Below, in pieces: positions 36,381 to 45,916 of a DNA stretch of 64,000 nt. The stretch is taken from assembly GCF_000233715.2 (NCBI RefSeq), contig NC_021184.1, forward strand, positions 1,582,501-1,646,500, in the 5' to 3' direction. This stretch comes from Desulfoscipio gibsoniae DSM 7213 (GTDB lineage Bacteria; Bacillota; Desulfotomaculia; Desulfotomaculales; Desulfallaceae). Position numbers and translations under genes: made by a program. How positions within the stretch are numbered: the stretch's first letter is position 1; each line of letters starts with the position of its first letter. The notes under the pieces were generated by a model. The model searched no databases. It was given only the letters and a program-made list of their open reading frames with translations, and was not told where the DNA came from.

Positions 36381-36707
36381 ATGATCATAAAGTCAGCAAT
36401 TCTTTTTATATTAGCAGGCCTGGCTGAAATAGGTGGGGGGTATTTAGTTTGGTTATGGCTGCGTGAAAAGAGGCATTTTATTGTTGGATCGTTTGGGGCA
36501 ATAATTCTTGTTTTATACGGAATAATACCAACACTGCAGGACTACCCTAATTTTGGCAGGGTATATGCGGCTTATGGAGGTATCTTCATCGTCTTGTCCT
36601 TACTATGGGGTTGGGGAATTGATAAAAAGAAACCCGATTGTTACGATTGGCTTGGTGCATTGATTGCTTTAATTGGTGCAGCAATTATTATCTGGACGCC
36701 AAGGTAA
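36381..36707 (+). CDS. YnfA-family (UPF0060) membrane protein, copy 2
   Basis: 108 residues with the same four-helix layout as the preceding gene: FILAGLAEIGGGYLVW, FGAIILVLYGIIPTLQ and RVYAAYGGIFIVLSLLWGW. The two proteins are about 60 percent alike by eye. In related small transporters paired genes make antiparallel heterodimers; that is the likely reason both copies are kept. No clear separate promoter; read with copy 1. Confidence 0.9.
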   Translation: MIIKSAILFILAGLAEIGGGYLVWLWLREKRHFIVGSFGAIILVLYGIIPTLQDYPNFGRVYAAYGGIFIVLSLLWGWGIDKKKPDCYDWLGALIALIGAAIIIWTPR

Positions 36708-36881
36708 ATACATAAGGTAAACAGAACTGGCGATAAATCAGGTACGGCACTCCCGGGCATTTTCCTATCACCAGAAGAATTAGGGATCCATACTTTAGAT
36801 ATCTGAATTTGCCTTTCTAGTATAGATAATATATTTAGCGAAAAAATAAAAACATTAACTATAGTTTAAAGGAAGCCTAAA

Positions 36882-38306
36882 ATGCCTAAAAATCACATTT
36901 TGCTCAAAAACGTATTTCTTACGACCGCTTTAGCAATTGTAGGTTATAAAGGGGCCGTTTGGCTGGGCAGAAAAGCAATCGATAGAGCTAATGACAGTTT
37001 CGTGCACAGAATAATGGTAGATGCTTATTCTGAAAATTTATGGGAGTTTGTTTCAGCATCTCGCAGAACCGGACTTCAAAAAATAGTCGAAACTAATTTA
37101 AGGGCACAAGAAGGGAAGTTGATTAAACGGCCTTTAGGGAGCCCTAAAAAGATACCAAGTTTTGAGGGTATTATGTTTAACTTTGCCCAATTGCACAGAC
37201 TGACCACAGATGAAGGGGCTCATATAGATACCAGCGTCACCATAGGGCCGTGTGCCCAAAGGCCTTTACAAATAGAAATGCCTATTATGATTTCCGGTAT
37301 GGCCTATGCTCTGGCACTGTCTGCCAAGGCTAAAATAGCATTGGCTAAAGGTAGTAAAATGGCCGGTACAGCCACTAACACCGGCGAAGGGCCCTTTTTG
37401 CCGGAGGAGAGGAAGGCCGCGGGAAAGCTTATTATTCAATATAACAGGGGTAAATGGAATAAATCTGAAGATATTTTAAAACAAGCGGATATGATTGAAA
37501 TTCATATCGGCCAAGGAGCAGCCGGTGGGGTCGGACATTACATTGAAGATAAAGAAATTGACTGGAAAATAAGACGCATGATGGGCCTGAGCTGGGGGGA
37601 AAAAGCGGTAGTTCATGCTACTTACCCAGGGATAAAAAAACATAATAACTTAAATGACCTGGTGACGTACTTAAAAGAAGTTACCCAGGGGGTTCCCATC
37701 GGAGTAAAACTAGCAGCAAGTAAATACTTGGAAGACGATTTGAAAATAGCCTATGCATCAGGCGTGGATTTTTTTACCCTTGACGGTAGCAAAGGTGCCT
37801 CTAAAGGTACGGCGCCAATACTGCAGGATGACTTTGGTTTACCAACGTTATTTGCCGTGGTTAGGGCTGCTAATTTCATAAGCAAGCATGGGTTGAACAA
37901 TAAAGTGAGTCTAATCGTCTCCGGCGGGTTAGCAACCCCGGGAGATTATCTTAAGGCTTTGGCTCTAGGGGCAGATGCCGTATACATTGGCAGCATGGCA
38001 TTATTTGCCATGAGTCATACCCAGGTATTAAAGCCATTCCCCTTTGAGCCTCCTCCGGAATTAATTTGGTACAAGGGAAAATATCAACACAAGTTGGATG
38101 TGGATAAGGGAGCCAAAAACCTGGCCAAGTATCTTCTTTCCTGTAATGAGGAAATCAAAGATGCCGTAAAAGCTTTGGGGAAAAAAAGCATTCATGAGAT
38201 AAATAAGAGTGATTTATTTGCCCTTGATGACTTTACAGCTAAGGTTGCCGGTATACCATTAGGCTATAAGGAAATTAGTTATGAAGCGACTCAGCCCACT
38301 ACTTAA
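36882..38306 (+). CDS. FMN-binding glutamate-synthase-like protein lacking the cluster cysteines
   Basis: 474 residues. An N-terminal hydrophobic helix (about 9-27) precedes a glutamate-synthase central barrel (PF01645): TNTGEGPFLPEE, GQGAAGGVGHYI, VGVKLAASKYLE-like GVKLAASKY, FTLDGSKGASKG and VSGGLATPGDYLKALALGADAVYIGS are visible. In glutamate synthases the barrel is followed by a cysteine cluster and a GIATQ-type motif; here HTQVLKPFPFEPP follows instead and only one Cys occurs nearby. The enzyme is thus probably an FMN oxidoreductase without the usual Fe-S cluster. Partner and substrate unknown. Confidence 0.8.
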   Translation: MPKNHILLKNVFLTTALAIVGYKGAVWLGRKAIDRANDSFVHRIMVDAYSENLWEFVSASRRTGLQKIVETNLRAQEGKLIKRPLGSPKKIPSFEGIMFNFAQLHRLTTDEGAHIDTSVTIGPCAQRPLQIEMPIMISGMAYALALSAKAKIALAKGSKMAGTATNTGEGPFLPEERKAAGKLIIQYNRGKWNKSEDILKQADMIEIHIGQGAAGGVGHYIEDKEIDWKIRRMMGLSWGEKAVVHATYPGIKKHNNLNDLVTYLKEVTQGVPIGVKLAASKYLEDDLKIAYASGVDFFTLDGSKGASKGTAPILQDDFGLPTLFAVVRAANFISKHGLNNKVSLIVSGGLATPGDYLKALALGADAVYIGSMALFAMSHTQVLKPFPFEPPPELIWYKGKYQHKLDVDKGAKNLAKYLLSCNEEIKDAVKALGKKSIHEINKSDLFALDDFTAKVAGIPLGYKEISYEATQPTT

Positions 38307-38494
38307 CTATTATCATTATCTTTTACGTTTTTAATTTTGCTTGAAATGAACAAAAAATGTTGTTCCCTTAGGGCTTGTTTTAAAAGCTGGCAAACGCTGA
38401 TTTAACATGGGTTGAGCTGATCCCCTGCGTCGGGTGATAGTCGTTCCACAGGCACCTGTAAGCCTTCAATGGCTGCATTCGTACATTGAATAAT

Positions 38495-38529
38495 AAAACA
38501 GTCCGGGCAAATGGAAGCCGGACTGTTTT
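38495..38529. terminator. Bidirectional hairpin terminator
   Basis: AAAACAGTCCGG (38495-38506) / CCGGACTGTTTT (38518-38529), perfect 12-base arms ending in A and T tracts, so it can stop transcripts from the glutamate-synthase-like gene and from the xanthine-dehydrogenase operon that converge here. Confidence 0.8.
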
Positions 38530-38582
38530 AATTCCACAGGGTCTAGCGGTCACCTGTTATTTGATTCAGTTGAATATTTCCC

Positions 38583-40862
38583 TTATTTTTCTTTAATTGC
38601 TCGCCATATTTTTTCATAGGTTAGAGGCAGGTTTTTTACCCGTACTCCTATGGCATCATATATGGCATTGGATATACAGCCCATTGTCGGGGTTGTAGCT
38701 CCTTCTCCAACTTCTTTAACTCCCCAGGGAGCATTGGGGTCGACTGTATCGACCAGTTCAGAAGCCACCGGTGGCATATCCAGCGCTGTGGGCAATCTGT
38801 ATTCGGCCAGGTTTCCGTTTAAAAGCTTGCCATTCTGATCAAAAAGCACTTCTTCCCAAATGGATTCGCCCATGCCCATATAAAACGCGCCATGTACCTG
38901 CCCGTGCAATAACGCCGGGTTAACTACAAAACCGCAGTCGTGAACGTCCCAGGCCTCCTTAACTTCGACTTCTCCCGTTTCTTGATCTATTTGTACTTCC
39001 GCAATCTGGGTAGCCGCGCTATATGCCGGCGATGTGCCCACCGCGGAACCTTTGTGGGCTCCTCCGAGTTTGGGCGGTCTATAGGAACCACGCCCTATTA
39101 GCTGGCCGTTCTTGACAAAATAAGTCCTGGCTACTTCGGCAAAAGTTTTAGTTGTTTCGGGATTTGCCTTGATAAACACTATTCCTTCCTTGCAGTCCAG
39201 TTCCGCGGGGCTGACATCCATTATTTCTGCGGCAGTCTCCAGGATTAGTTTTTTAACTTCTTCCCCTGCCTGTTTTGCAGCTGCCCCACTCATCAATGTT
39301 TGCCTGCTGGCGTAGGCACCAAAATCGTGAGCGGCCAAATCCGTGTCAGCAGCAACAATTTTCATATTTTCATAGCGATAACCCATTGCCTCGGCAGCCA
39401 TTTGGCATAACACCGTGTCACTACCCTGACCAATCTCAACGGCTCCTGTGTAAAGAATAGCTGAAGTGCCATCGTCGGTGACCTTGATCGTAGCTACCGA
39501 ATGGGGCAGATCAGTACGGTATATGGGATAACCGGCGCCTGAAACAAAGCCGCCGTTACCAACTCCTATTCCCTGGCCACTGGGCAGCTTGCCTTTTTTA
39601 TCTCGCCATCCTGAAATCTCTCTGGCTTTCTCCAGTGCTTCCTTCAAACCGTAGGAGTCTACCTTGAATCCGTTCACAGTCACTGTGCCAGGTTTCCGAG
39701 CATTAATTATGCGTATCTCCAAAGGATCAATCTTCAGGTGCTCGGCAATATTATCCAGGTGGCTCTCAAAAGCATACCTGGGCTGCGGCTGTCCGTGGCC
39801 ACGTTGTGCTCCACACGGGGGAAGGTTGGTAACAACCCTTAGCATGTCAAATTTATAATTATCAAAGTCGTAAAGGACGGTTAGCAATGCGCCGGCATAA
39901 TAAGCTGAGGCAACCCCAAGGCCGGTATAGGCCCCGCCATCCATCACAAAATTGGCGTGTACACCTAAAATTTTTCCTTCTTTGGTCACGCCGGTGGTAA
40001 GCTCCATAAACTGCGCATGCCGGCCACGGTTGTTGAAAAACATCTCTTCCCGGTCAAAAAACATTTTAACTGGTCGTCCCGTCTTTTTAGATAGGACCAC
40101 TGCGGAAAAATCAAGGCCGGAAGGATCTAATTTACCGCCAAAGCCACCCCCAACGTAAGTTTTTAGTACCCGTATATCGCCCATTTTCATATCGAGTACT
40201 TTGGATAGATAATATTGGAGATAATGGACAGATTGAATGCTGGAATAAACCGTAACCCTGGGACCTTCCCAATAAGCAATTGTCGCATGAGGTTCGATGG
40301 GGCATTGATAGGTACGCTGGCCGTCAAAACGGTCGGTCCTAACGTAGTAAGCTTCTTTAAAGGCCTTATCCACATCGCCAAAATTCTGGTTAATTTCAGT
40401 GTTAATGTTACCGGGGTACTCTTCAAATATTTGGGGGGCTCCTTCTTTCATTGCTTCAAAGGCATCAAAAACCGCAGGCAGCACTTCATAATCTACCTTT
40501 ATCAGTTTAAGTGCCTTGTAAACGGTTTCTTCATCCACTGCTGCCACCGCAGCAATTTTGTCGCCAACAAAACGGACCTTATCAACACAAAAAATTGTTT
40601 CATCCCAGCGGGCCGGGCTCAGCCCGTATTTTATGGGAGGTACGTCCTTGTGGGTAATCACGGCCTTAACCCCGGGAAGTTTTTCCGCTTCGGATGTATC
40701 AATATTCTTAATACGCGCGTGTGCATGGGGACTTAGCAGCAGCTTGCCCACCAGCATATTGGGAAATTTTAAATCACCCGTATACATTGCCCGCCCGGTT
40801 ACCTTTTCCAGAGCATCAATCCTGGGCACGCTTTTTCCAATTTGTGTATAATTGTCGCTCAT
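38583..40862 (-). CDS. Xanthine dehydrogenase family, molybdopterin-binding subunit
   Basis: Large catalytic subunit (759 residues) of a molybdenum hydroxylase. IGKSVPRIDALEKVTGRAMYTGDL near the N-terminus, YVGGGFGGKLD, GQRGHGQPQ-like QRGHGQPQPRYAFE, EIGQGSDTVL and the C-terminal GVKEVGEGATTPT containing the catalytic Glu are typical of XdhA/CoxL-type proteins. It needs Moco and hydroxylates a purine, N-heterocycle or aldehyde; which one cannot be told. Third gene of the operon FAD-FeS-Mo on the minus strand. Confidence 0.92.
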   Translation of the reverse strand: MSDNYTQIGKSVPRIDALEKVTGRAMYTGDLKFPNMLVGKLLLSPHAHARIKNIDTSEAEKLPGVKAVITHKDVPPIKYGLSPARWDETIFCVDKVRFVGDKIAAVAAVDEETVYKALKLIKVDYEVLPAVFDAFEAMKEGAPQIFEEYPGNINTEINQNFGDVDKAFKEAYYVRTDRFDGQRTYQCPIEPHATIAYWEGPRVTVYSSIQSVHYLQYYLSKVLDMKMGDIRVLKTYVGGGFGGKLDPSGLDFSAVVLSKKTGRPVKMFFDREEMFFNNRGRHAQFMELTTGVTKEGKILGVHANFVMDGGAYTGLGVASAYYAGALLTVLYDFDNYKFDMLRVVTNLPPCGAQRGHGQPQPRYAFESHLDNIAEHLKIDPLEIRIINARKPGTVTVNGFKVDSYGLKEALEKAREISGWRDKKGKLPSGQGIGVGNGGFVSGAGYPIYRTDLPHSVATIKVTDDGTSAILYTGAVEIGQGSDTVLCQMAAEAMGYRYENMKIVAADTDLAAHDFGAYASRQTLMSGAAAKQAGEEVKKLILETAAEIMDVSPAELDCKEGIVFIKANPETTKTFAEVARTYFVKNGQLIGRGSYRPPKLGGAHKGSAVGTSPAYSAATQIAEVQIDQETGEVEVKEAWDVHDCGFVVNPALLHGQVHGAFYMGMGESIWEEVLFDQNGKLLNGNLAEYRLPTALDMPPVASELVDTVDPNAPWGVKEVGEGATTPTMGCISNAIYDAIGVRVKNLPLTYEKIWRAIKEK

Positions 40863-40877
40863 ATAAACACCCCTTTT

Positions 40878-41372
40878 CTACTGTTCACCAGACGCGTCCA
40901 TTATGGCTTTGACAATATTGACATAGCCCGTGCAGCGGCAAAGGTTACCCGCAATAGCTTCCCGCACTTCCTGTTCCGTAGGGTGCGGGTTTTCGGTCAA
41001 CAGAGCCTTGGCTGACAATACCATTCCGGGCGTGCAATAACCACACTGTATTGCCGCATTTTCGACAAATGATTCTTGTATGCGATCTAGTTTATCGTTT
41101 TGAGCTACTCCTTCAATGGTGGTAATTTGATGGCCGTCTGCTTCAACAGCCAGGACGATACAGGAATTCACCGGCTTGCCGTCCATTAGAACTGTGCATG
41201 AGCCGCAATCTCCCAACTCACAACCCTTTTTAGTCCCAGTCATATTGATTTCTTCACGCAAAAAATTAACCAGCATGGTATTGGCCCTAACTACCCGAGT
41301 ATAGCTGTCTCCGTTAATGTTCAGAGTTACTAAGTATCTTTTTACACCGCTTTTATCAACAATTACTTGCAT
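40878..41372 (-). CDS. Xanthine dehydrogenase family, [2Fe-2S] subunit
   Basis: 164 residues with the two expected clusters: plant-ferredoxin type CELGDCGSCTVLMDG (with another Cys shortly after in SCIVL) and the helical type CGYCTPGM ... NLCRCTGY. Transfers electrons from the molybdenum subunit to the FAD subunit. Middle gene, 15 bases from each neighbour. Confidence 0.95.
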   Translation of the reverse strand: MQVIVDKSGVKRYLVTLNINGDSYTRVVRANTMLVNFLREEINMTGTKKGCELGDCGSCTVLMDGKPVNSCIVLAVEADGHQITTIEGVAQNDKLDRIQESFVENAAIQCGYCTPGMVLSAKALLTENPHPTEQEVREAIAGNLCRCTGYVNIVKAIMDASGEQ

Positions 41373-41386
41373 TATTTCTTCCCTCC

Positions 41387-42256
41387 TTACACATGACCCT
41401 CATTAATGGCTTTGCTTAAAGCTCTCTTTGTAAATACCCTGACCATATCCCTACGGTATTCCTCTGATCCGCGTATATCCGATATGGGTTTACATTCAGT
41501 GGATGCGCATACACCCACCTGCTCTAATAATTCCTCGTCAACATTCTTTCCTTTAATCATTGCTTCGGCTTCCATGGCTCTCATTGGTACAGGAGCCACC
41601 GCGCCAAGGGCAATTCGGGCGTTTTTACAAACTTCGCCATCCATTTCAACAGCCACTGCTACTCCTACAACCGCCAGTGCACCGGAACGGCGCAGTCCGA
41701 ATTTAATATAGGTACTTCCGGTAAAAGTATTATCTGGTATCAATATACCGCTAATTATTTCGTCCGCTGCAATATGGGTTTTCCCTGGACCAGCAAAGAA
41801 ATCTTCCAGAGGGATAACCCTTTCCCCATTTGTGCCCGTTAGGATTAATAAAGCGCCCAGGGCAATCAATATTGGTGGCAGATCGGCCGACGGAACAGCG
41901 TTAGCAATATTTCCACCAATGGTGCCCACATTCCTAACCTGATTGTTGGCCATATGTTGGGCGGCTTCACATATAGACATGTATTTTTTTTGTAACAAAT
42001 CTGAATTAGAAATCATATTGTGTGTTGCCCTGGCCCCAATAACAACGCCTTTGCCCGGTAAATAATCAATGCTGGTTAACTGGTTAATCTTTTTAAGTGA
42101 AATTAGAACATCCGGGGCCACTAACCCATGTTTCATTTTATTTAGCAAGTCAGTACCTCCCGCGAGCACCTTGGCTCCCGGACCCTTTTCCGCCAGCAAT
42201 GTACAAGCCTCTTGCAAGTTATCGGGAATGTAGTAGTCAAAGTCAGGCAGATACAT
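41387..42256 (-). CDS. Xanthine dehydrogenase family, FAD-binding subunit
   Basis: 289 residues; the FAD-binding loops AGGTDLLNKMK (about residues 32-42) and TIGGNIANAVPSADLPP (about 112-128) are intact, followed by the CODH-type C-terminal domain. First gene of the operon; AGGGGGTAA precedes its ATG. A palindrome in the promoter region suggests control by a dedicated regulator. Confidence 0.93.
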   Translation of the reverse strand: MYLPDFDYYIPDNLQEACTLLAEKGPGAKVLAGGTDLLNKMKHGLVAPDVLISLKKINQLTSIDYLPGKGVVIGARATHNMISNSDLLQKKYMSICEAAQHMANNQVRNVGTIGGNIANAVPSADLPPILIALGALLILTGTNGERVIPLEDFFAGPGKTHIAADEIISGILIPDNTFTGSTYIKFGLRRSGALAVVGVAVAVEMDGEVCKNARIALGAVAPVPMRAMEAEAMIKGKNVDEELLEQVGVCASTECKPISDIRGSEEYRRDMVRVFTKRALSKAINEGHV

Positions 42257-42288
42257 GATTTACCCCCTTATCTGTTAATGTTCTCTAT

Positions 42289-42324
42289 TATGAACGCATG
42301 TTCATAGTTATTAGCATTATGAAC
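42289..42324 (-). promoter_or_regulatory. Palindromic operator upstream of the xdh-type operon
   Basis: Perfect inverted repeat TATGAAC-GCAT-GTTCATA at 42289-42306 and a third TATGAAC half-site at 42318-42324, 33 bases and more before the first xdh-type start codon. The site is well placed to overlap the core promoter of the operon. Regulator not identified. Confidence 0.55.
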
Positions 42325-42580
42325 TATTGCATGGTATTTGTCAATCATAATGTTGCAAAATATTTAGACAATTTTATAGATATTTTGAGAGTATACCCTA
42401 TGGTGAAATAATGTAGAATGTTGGCCAAGCAGTTATTCCCCACTTACCTGTGTAGGTTAAATAAATTAACAATTTAGCCGAAAAGGGCCACGCTGGCAGT
42501 GTTCAACGATTGGAATTTAGTAAAGGTGTAGGAGTATGGATACAGTTGCCTAGTCAGATAATTCTGATTTAGTTGCATTT

Positions 42581-42617
42581 AAAACCCCTGCCCGGTTTGC
42601 ACCGGCAGGGGTTTTTC
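42581..42617. terminator. Bidirectional hairpin terminator after the DUF438 gene
   Basis: AAAACCCCTGCC (42581-42592) / GGCAGGGGTTTT (42604-42615), followed by TT and T-rich sequence on both strands. Placed about 115 bases after the DUF438 gene stop. Confidence 0.8.
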
Positions 42618-42729
42618 TCTTTAATGTTATATAACCATTTTTTTATACGTTCTAACCATAAAATCCCCTTCACTAATATTTCTTGAAACGGGGGCTGTGG
42701 CGTCGAGTACCCCGCCCAAGGCTATATCA

Positions 42730-43983
42730 CTAATGTACTGCCGGACTGGCTGTATCAGTGTACTGCAACAGCCTGCGTTCACCCTCAAGTGCCCTCAGTT
42801 TGGTAATATCCTGGCTGACTTCCATAGTGCCAAGATATTCTCCTTTTTCATCCCTTAGTGCATGATAACTGATATGAATAAAGGCGCCGTTTAACTCGAG
42901 CCAGAATTCCGTGCTGTCATGCTTACCTGATTTAAAATCATTTACGATTCTGTCCACCATATGTACGCTTTCAGGCGGATGGCAGTTTTGTACTTTTCTG
43001 CCAATGATGGACTTGGTCCTGGTGAAAATCCTGTCCTTGCCAAGTGAGAAATACCGGACGGTATCATCCTTGCCGACAAATGTAATGTCAACCGGCAGGT
43101 TTTTAAGTATTATATTAATTTCAGAGGGGTTTAAAGTGCCCACGTCCAGGTTAACGGCCCCTTGCTCAATATCGCCGGGCTCCGGAAAGTGGTGCGGGAC
43201 ACTGTGCCGCCAATCGCCTTCCGCCGTTTCCGTGAAGCTGGGACCGAAGTCCGTTAACTGTTCCTTGATTTCAGCCCATTCAGCGTCCGTCAGGGCTTCT
43301 TTCAGCATGGGAGTTAATATATTTTCTTCCTTATAGAACATGTCAACAACTTTATTTTTTAGTTCTACAAAACGCTGTTCTAAATCAGCATATTTGTCTT
43401 GATTGGCCTCGGGGCCAAGAGTGTCAAGTGCATTCACAAAGGCTTTGAGCATATCTCTTATTTCATCATCAACCGACCACATTACCGAAGGCGGCCCGGT
43501 TATGCCACGTTTTTCCAGGTAGGGAAAAAAGATGTTTTCCTTTTTGCTGTAGTGGCTGTCCAGGTTCTTTCTAAAAAAGCTTGTCTTTTCTTTTAAGGCT
43601 TGTAATGTTTGAACGTCCCTGTCTTTAGCGGATAAGTTTTGGACCAATTGACCTAGATCATCAAGTATTTTTCCGGCGGCATCGTTTTCATGCTTTAACA
43701 TATGAAGCGGGTGTCCCGGGATTAGTTCCGGCGGTTCATTCTTATCCAGGGTATCTCTGAACAGGGCGGCGTGCACGTCACAAAGTTTTTTTATCTCCTC
43801 AGGCGGCAGACCCTCTTTAATTAATTGCTGCTCCATATCCGCTATTTCCGTGGCCTCAACACCTTCCACCAGATCACCGAATTCCTTTTTTACTGCATTA
43901 AAGTCCCTGCCATTATGTAAATCGGTAATCAATCGTTTCAATATAGAACGCTTATATTCTTTGTTTTGTAAATACTCACTCAT
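42730..43983 (-). CDS. DUF438 / hemerythrin / PAS protein
   Basis: 417 residues: an N-terminal DUF438 domain (about 1-70, including LHNGRDFNAVKKEF), a hemerythrin-like HHE domain (about 85-230) with HPLHMLKHEN, HYSKKENIFFPYLEKRG and FYKEENILTPML carrying His and Glu ligands, and a C-terminal PAS domain (about 285-400) with ITFVGKDDTVRYFS and GTMEVSQDIT. Such proteins bind a di-iron centre or heme and probably sense oxygen or NO. The ATG at 43983 with GGAGG upstream is preferred over the TTG at 43995. Confidence 0.88.
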   Translation of the reverse strand: MSEYLQNKEYKRSILKRLITDLHNGRDFNAVKKEFGDLVEGVEATEIADMEQQLIKEGLPPEEIKKLCDVHAALFRDTLDKNEPPELIPGHPLHMLKHENDAAGKILDDLGQLVQNLSAKDRDVQTLQALKEKTSFFRKNLDSHYSKKENIFFPYLEKRGITGPPSVMWSVDDEIRDMLKAFVNALDTLGPEANQDKYADLEQRFVELKNKVVDMFYKEENILTPMLKEALTDAEWAEIKEQLTDFGPSFTETAEGDWRHSVPHHFPEPGDIEQGAVNLDVGTLNPSEINIILKNLPVDITFVGKDDTVRYFSLGKDRIFTRTKSIIGRKVQNCHPPESVHMVDRIVNDFKSGKHDSTEFWLELNGAFIHISYHALRDEKGEYLGTMEVSQDITKLRALEGERRLLQYTDTASPAVH

Positions 43984-44221
43984 GTAGACCTCCACAAAAA
44001 TGTTATTATTACAAAAGTTATTTTATTTAAGAGTTCCCATTCGTATATCATTTATACAAAAAATTTCCCGGTGCAGAGTGGCGTTGATTAAATATTTTCC
44101 GGTTATGTGACCGATTTTTTTTCTTTATCACATTGTTCTTAAAGCTTCATTTTCATTCTGCCCAAGACATTTGGACAGAATAATGTCAATTATATACCCG
44201 GTTTTGAGAAGGAGTGAGGGC

Positions 44222-45133
44222 ATGCAGTTAAAAAATATGCCTGGCTATCGTAAAATATTAACCAATAAAATATTGCAGAACAAAGTTGAGCAGGCTCGCC
44301 GACACCTGACGGATTGTAATCTGTGCCCACATAACTGTGCTGTAAATCGCCAAGAAAAACTTGGTTTTTGCCGGGCCGGTGATAAAGTAGTGCTTTCCAG
44401 TTATGGCCCGCATATGGGAGAAGAACCGCCATTGGTCGGCAAACATGGTTCCGGTACTATATTTTTTGGTTACTGCAACATGCGCTGCGTTTTTTGCCAA
44501 AACTGCGAGCTTAGTTTTGGTGGTGAGGGAGAACTTGTCACCAATGCAGAGTTGGCGGATATTATGCTGGAACTACAGAACTTCTATAAGTGCCACAATA
44601 TTAATCTGGTCACTCCGACCCATTTTGTACCCAACATTTTAGAGGCTGTGTTACTGGCGGCGGAGCAAGGTTTAATGCTTCCTCTGGTTTATAACTGTGG
44701 CGGTTATGAAAAACTGGAAACTCTGGCATTGCTGGAAGATGTCATAGACATCTACATGCCGGATTTTAAATATCACCAGGCTGAATGGGGCAAAAAATAT
44801 TCAGGAGTAAAGAATTACCCGGACATTGTCAAAAAGTCGCTTCAAGAAATGGACCGCCAGGTGGGTGGTTTAAAAACAGATAAGCAGGGAGTAGCTTATC
44901 GAGGCTTGATAATCCGGCATTTAGTAATGCCGGGGGGAGTTGAGGATACCAAAGCAATATTAAAGTTTATCAAAGAGGAATTATCACCGGGCTGCCTGGT
45001 CAATTTAATGGATCAATATTTTCCAGCTCACCAGGCCCACCAGTTTGAAGAATTGTCCCGGAGGCTCAGTTATAACGAATATAAAAAAGCATTGGAATAT
45101 GCTAAAACACTGGGGTTGAACCTGGTAAGGTAG
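44222..45133 (+). CDS. Radical SAM protein, PflX/COG1313 type
   Basis: 303 residues. The radical-SAM cysteines lie in GYCNMRCVFCQNC (C-x3-C-x2-C); an N-terminal CNLCPHNCAVNR and a GFCRAG add further Cys residues, as usual in the COG1313 group of pyruvate-formate-lyase-activase-like proteins. The partner glycyl-radical or other substrate is unknown and no pfl gene is nearby. The frame is open back to 44171, but AGGAG eight bases before the ATG at 44222 fixes the start. Confidence 0.9.
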   Translation: MQLKNMPGYRKILTNKILQNKVEQARRHLTDCNLCPHNCAVNRQEKLGFCRAGDKVVLSSYGPHMGEEPPLVGKHGSGTIFFGYCNMRCVFCQNCELSFGGEGELVTNAELADIMLELQNFYKCHNINLVTPTHFVPNILEAVLLAAEQGLMLPLVYNCGGYEKLETLALLEDVIDIYMPDFKYHQAEWGKKYSGVKNYPDIVKKSLQEMDRQVGGLKTDKQGVAYRGLIIRHLVMPGGVEDTKAILKFIKEELSPGCLVNLMDQYFPAHQAHQFEELSRRLSYNEYKKALEYAKTLGLNLVR

Positions 45134-45227
45134 ATATATGGCCTGCTGAAAAAGTTTACTTAACTTACCTGTTGGGTGAGTTACTTGATGCTGTTAAATT
45201 AACAAATATTACAATGGAGTGATGCTA

Positions 45228-45887
45228 ATGGAAAATAAGGTTTATAAAGATAGAGCTGATGCCGGACAAGTCCTGGCCTGTTTATTAAAAGAAAAGGAAA
45301 TCACGGATGGTATTATCATGGCCATACCAAGGGGAGGAGTAGTTATAGCGGCTCAGGTGTCTGAAACGCTAAAGTTGCCGCTGGATATCATTATTCCCAG
45401 AAAAATTGGAGCCCCTTTTAATCAGGAAGTAGCCATAGGGGCAGTGACCCAGGATGGAACAGTGATTTTAACTGAAAATAAACACCTGATGCTATTAGCA
45501 GGTGCAGATGACATTGACGATATCGTACAACAAGAAATTAATGAAATAAAAAGAAGAATGATAAAGTATCGCGGCAATACAGACTATCCGGATTATACAG
45601 GAAAAACCGTGATTATTATAGATGATGGCATAGCCACCGGGTTTACCACCCGGGCTGCAATTATGTCTATTAAAAAAGTGATAAATCCCGGCAGGACCAT
45701 ACTGGCTGTACCGGTGGCGCCGGCTGAGGTAATTCAAACTCTTTGTGAAGATGTGGATGAAATTATTTGCCCCCTGGTGCCGGAGCTGTTCTATGCAGTT
45801 GGACAGTTCTATGAAAACTTTGACCAGGTATCCGATGAAGAAGTTGTTAAACTTTTGCATAACCAAGGGCAAATAAGGAAAACCTAA
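45228..45887 (+). CDS. Predicted phosphoribosyltransferase (COG1926-like)
   Basis: 219 residues. The PRPP-binding loop is VIIIDDGIATGFTTRAA near residue 125; AIPRGGVVIAAQVSETL and PRKIGAPFNQEVAIGAV in the N-terminal half match the type I phosphoribosyltransferase fold of uncharacterised COG1926 proteins. Substrate base unknown. ATG at 45228 preferred because GGAG is eight bases upstream; the GTG at 45219 overlaps the ribosome site. The ykuS-like gene follows within 30 bases. Confidence 0.85.
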   Translation: MENKVYKDRADAGQVLACLLKEKEITDGIIMAIPRGGVVIAAQVSETLKLPLDIIIPRKIGAPFNQEVAIGAVTQDGTVILTENKHLMLLAGADDIDDIVQQEINEIKRRMIKYRGNTDYPDYTGKTVIIIDDGIATGFTTRAAIMSIKKVINPGRTILAVPVAPAEVIQTLCEDVDEIICPLVPELFYAVGQFYENFDQVSDEEVVKLLHNQGQIRKT

Positions 45888-45916
45888 TGAAAACTTAATA
45901 GCAGAGGTGTTGAAAC

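Larger units (their letters stand above)
42257..42729. other. Intergenic region between the xdh-type operon and the DUF438 gene
   Basis: 473 bases: the xdh operator and promoter on the left, a hairpin terminator at 42581-42615 on the right, and no gene recognised between. AT-rich near the operon start. Confidence 0.6.
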
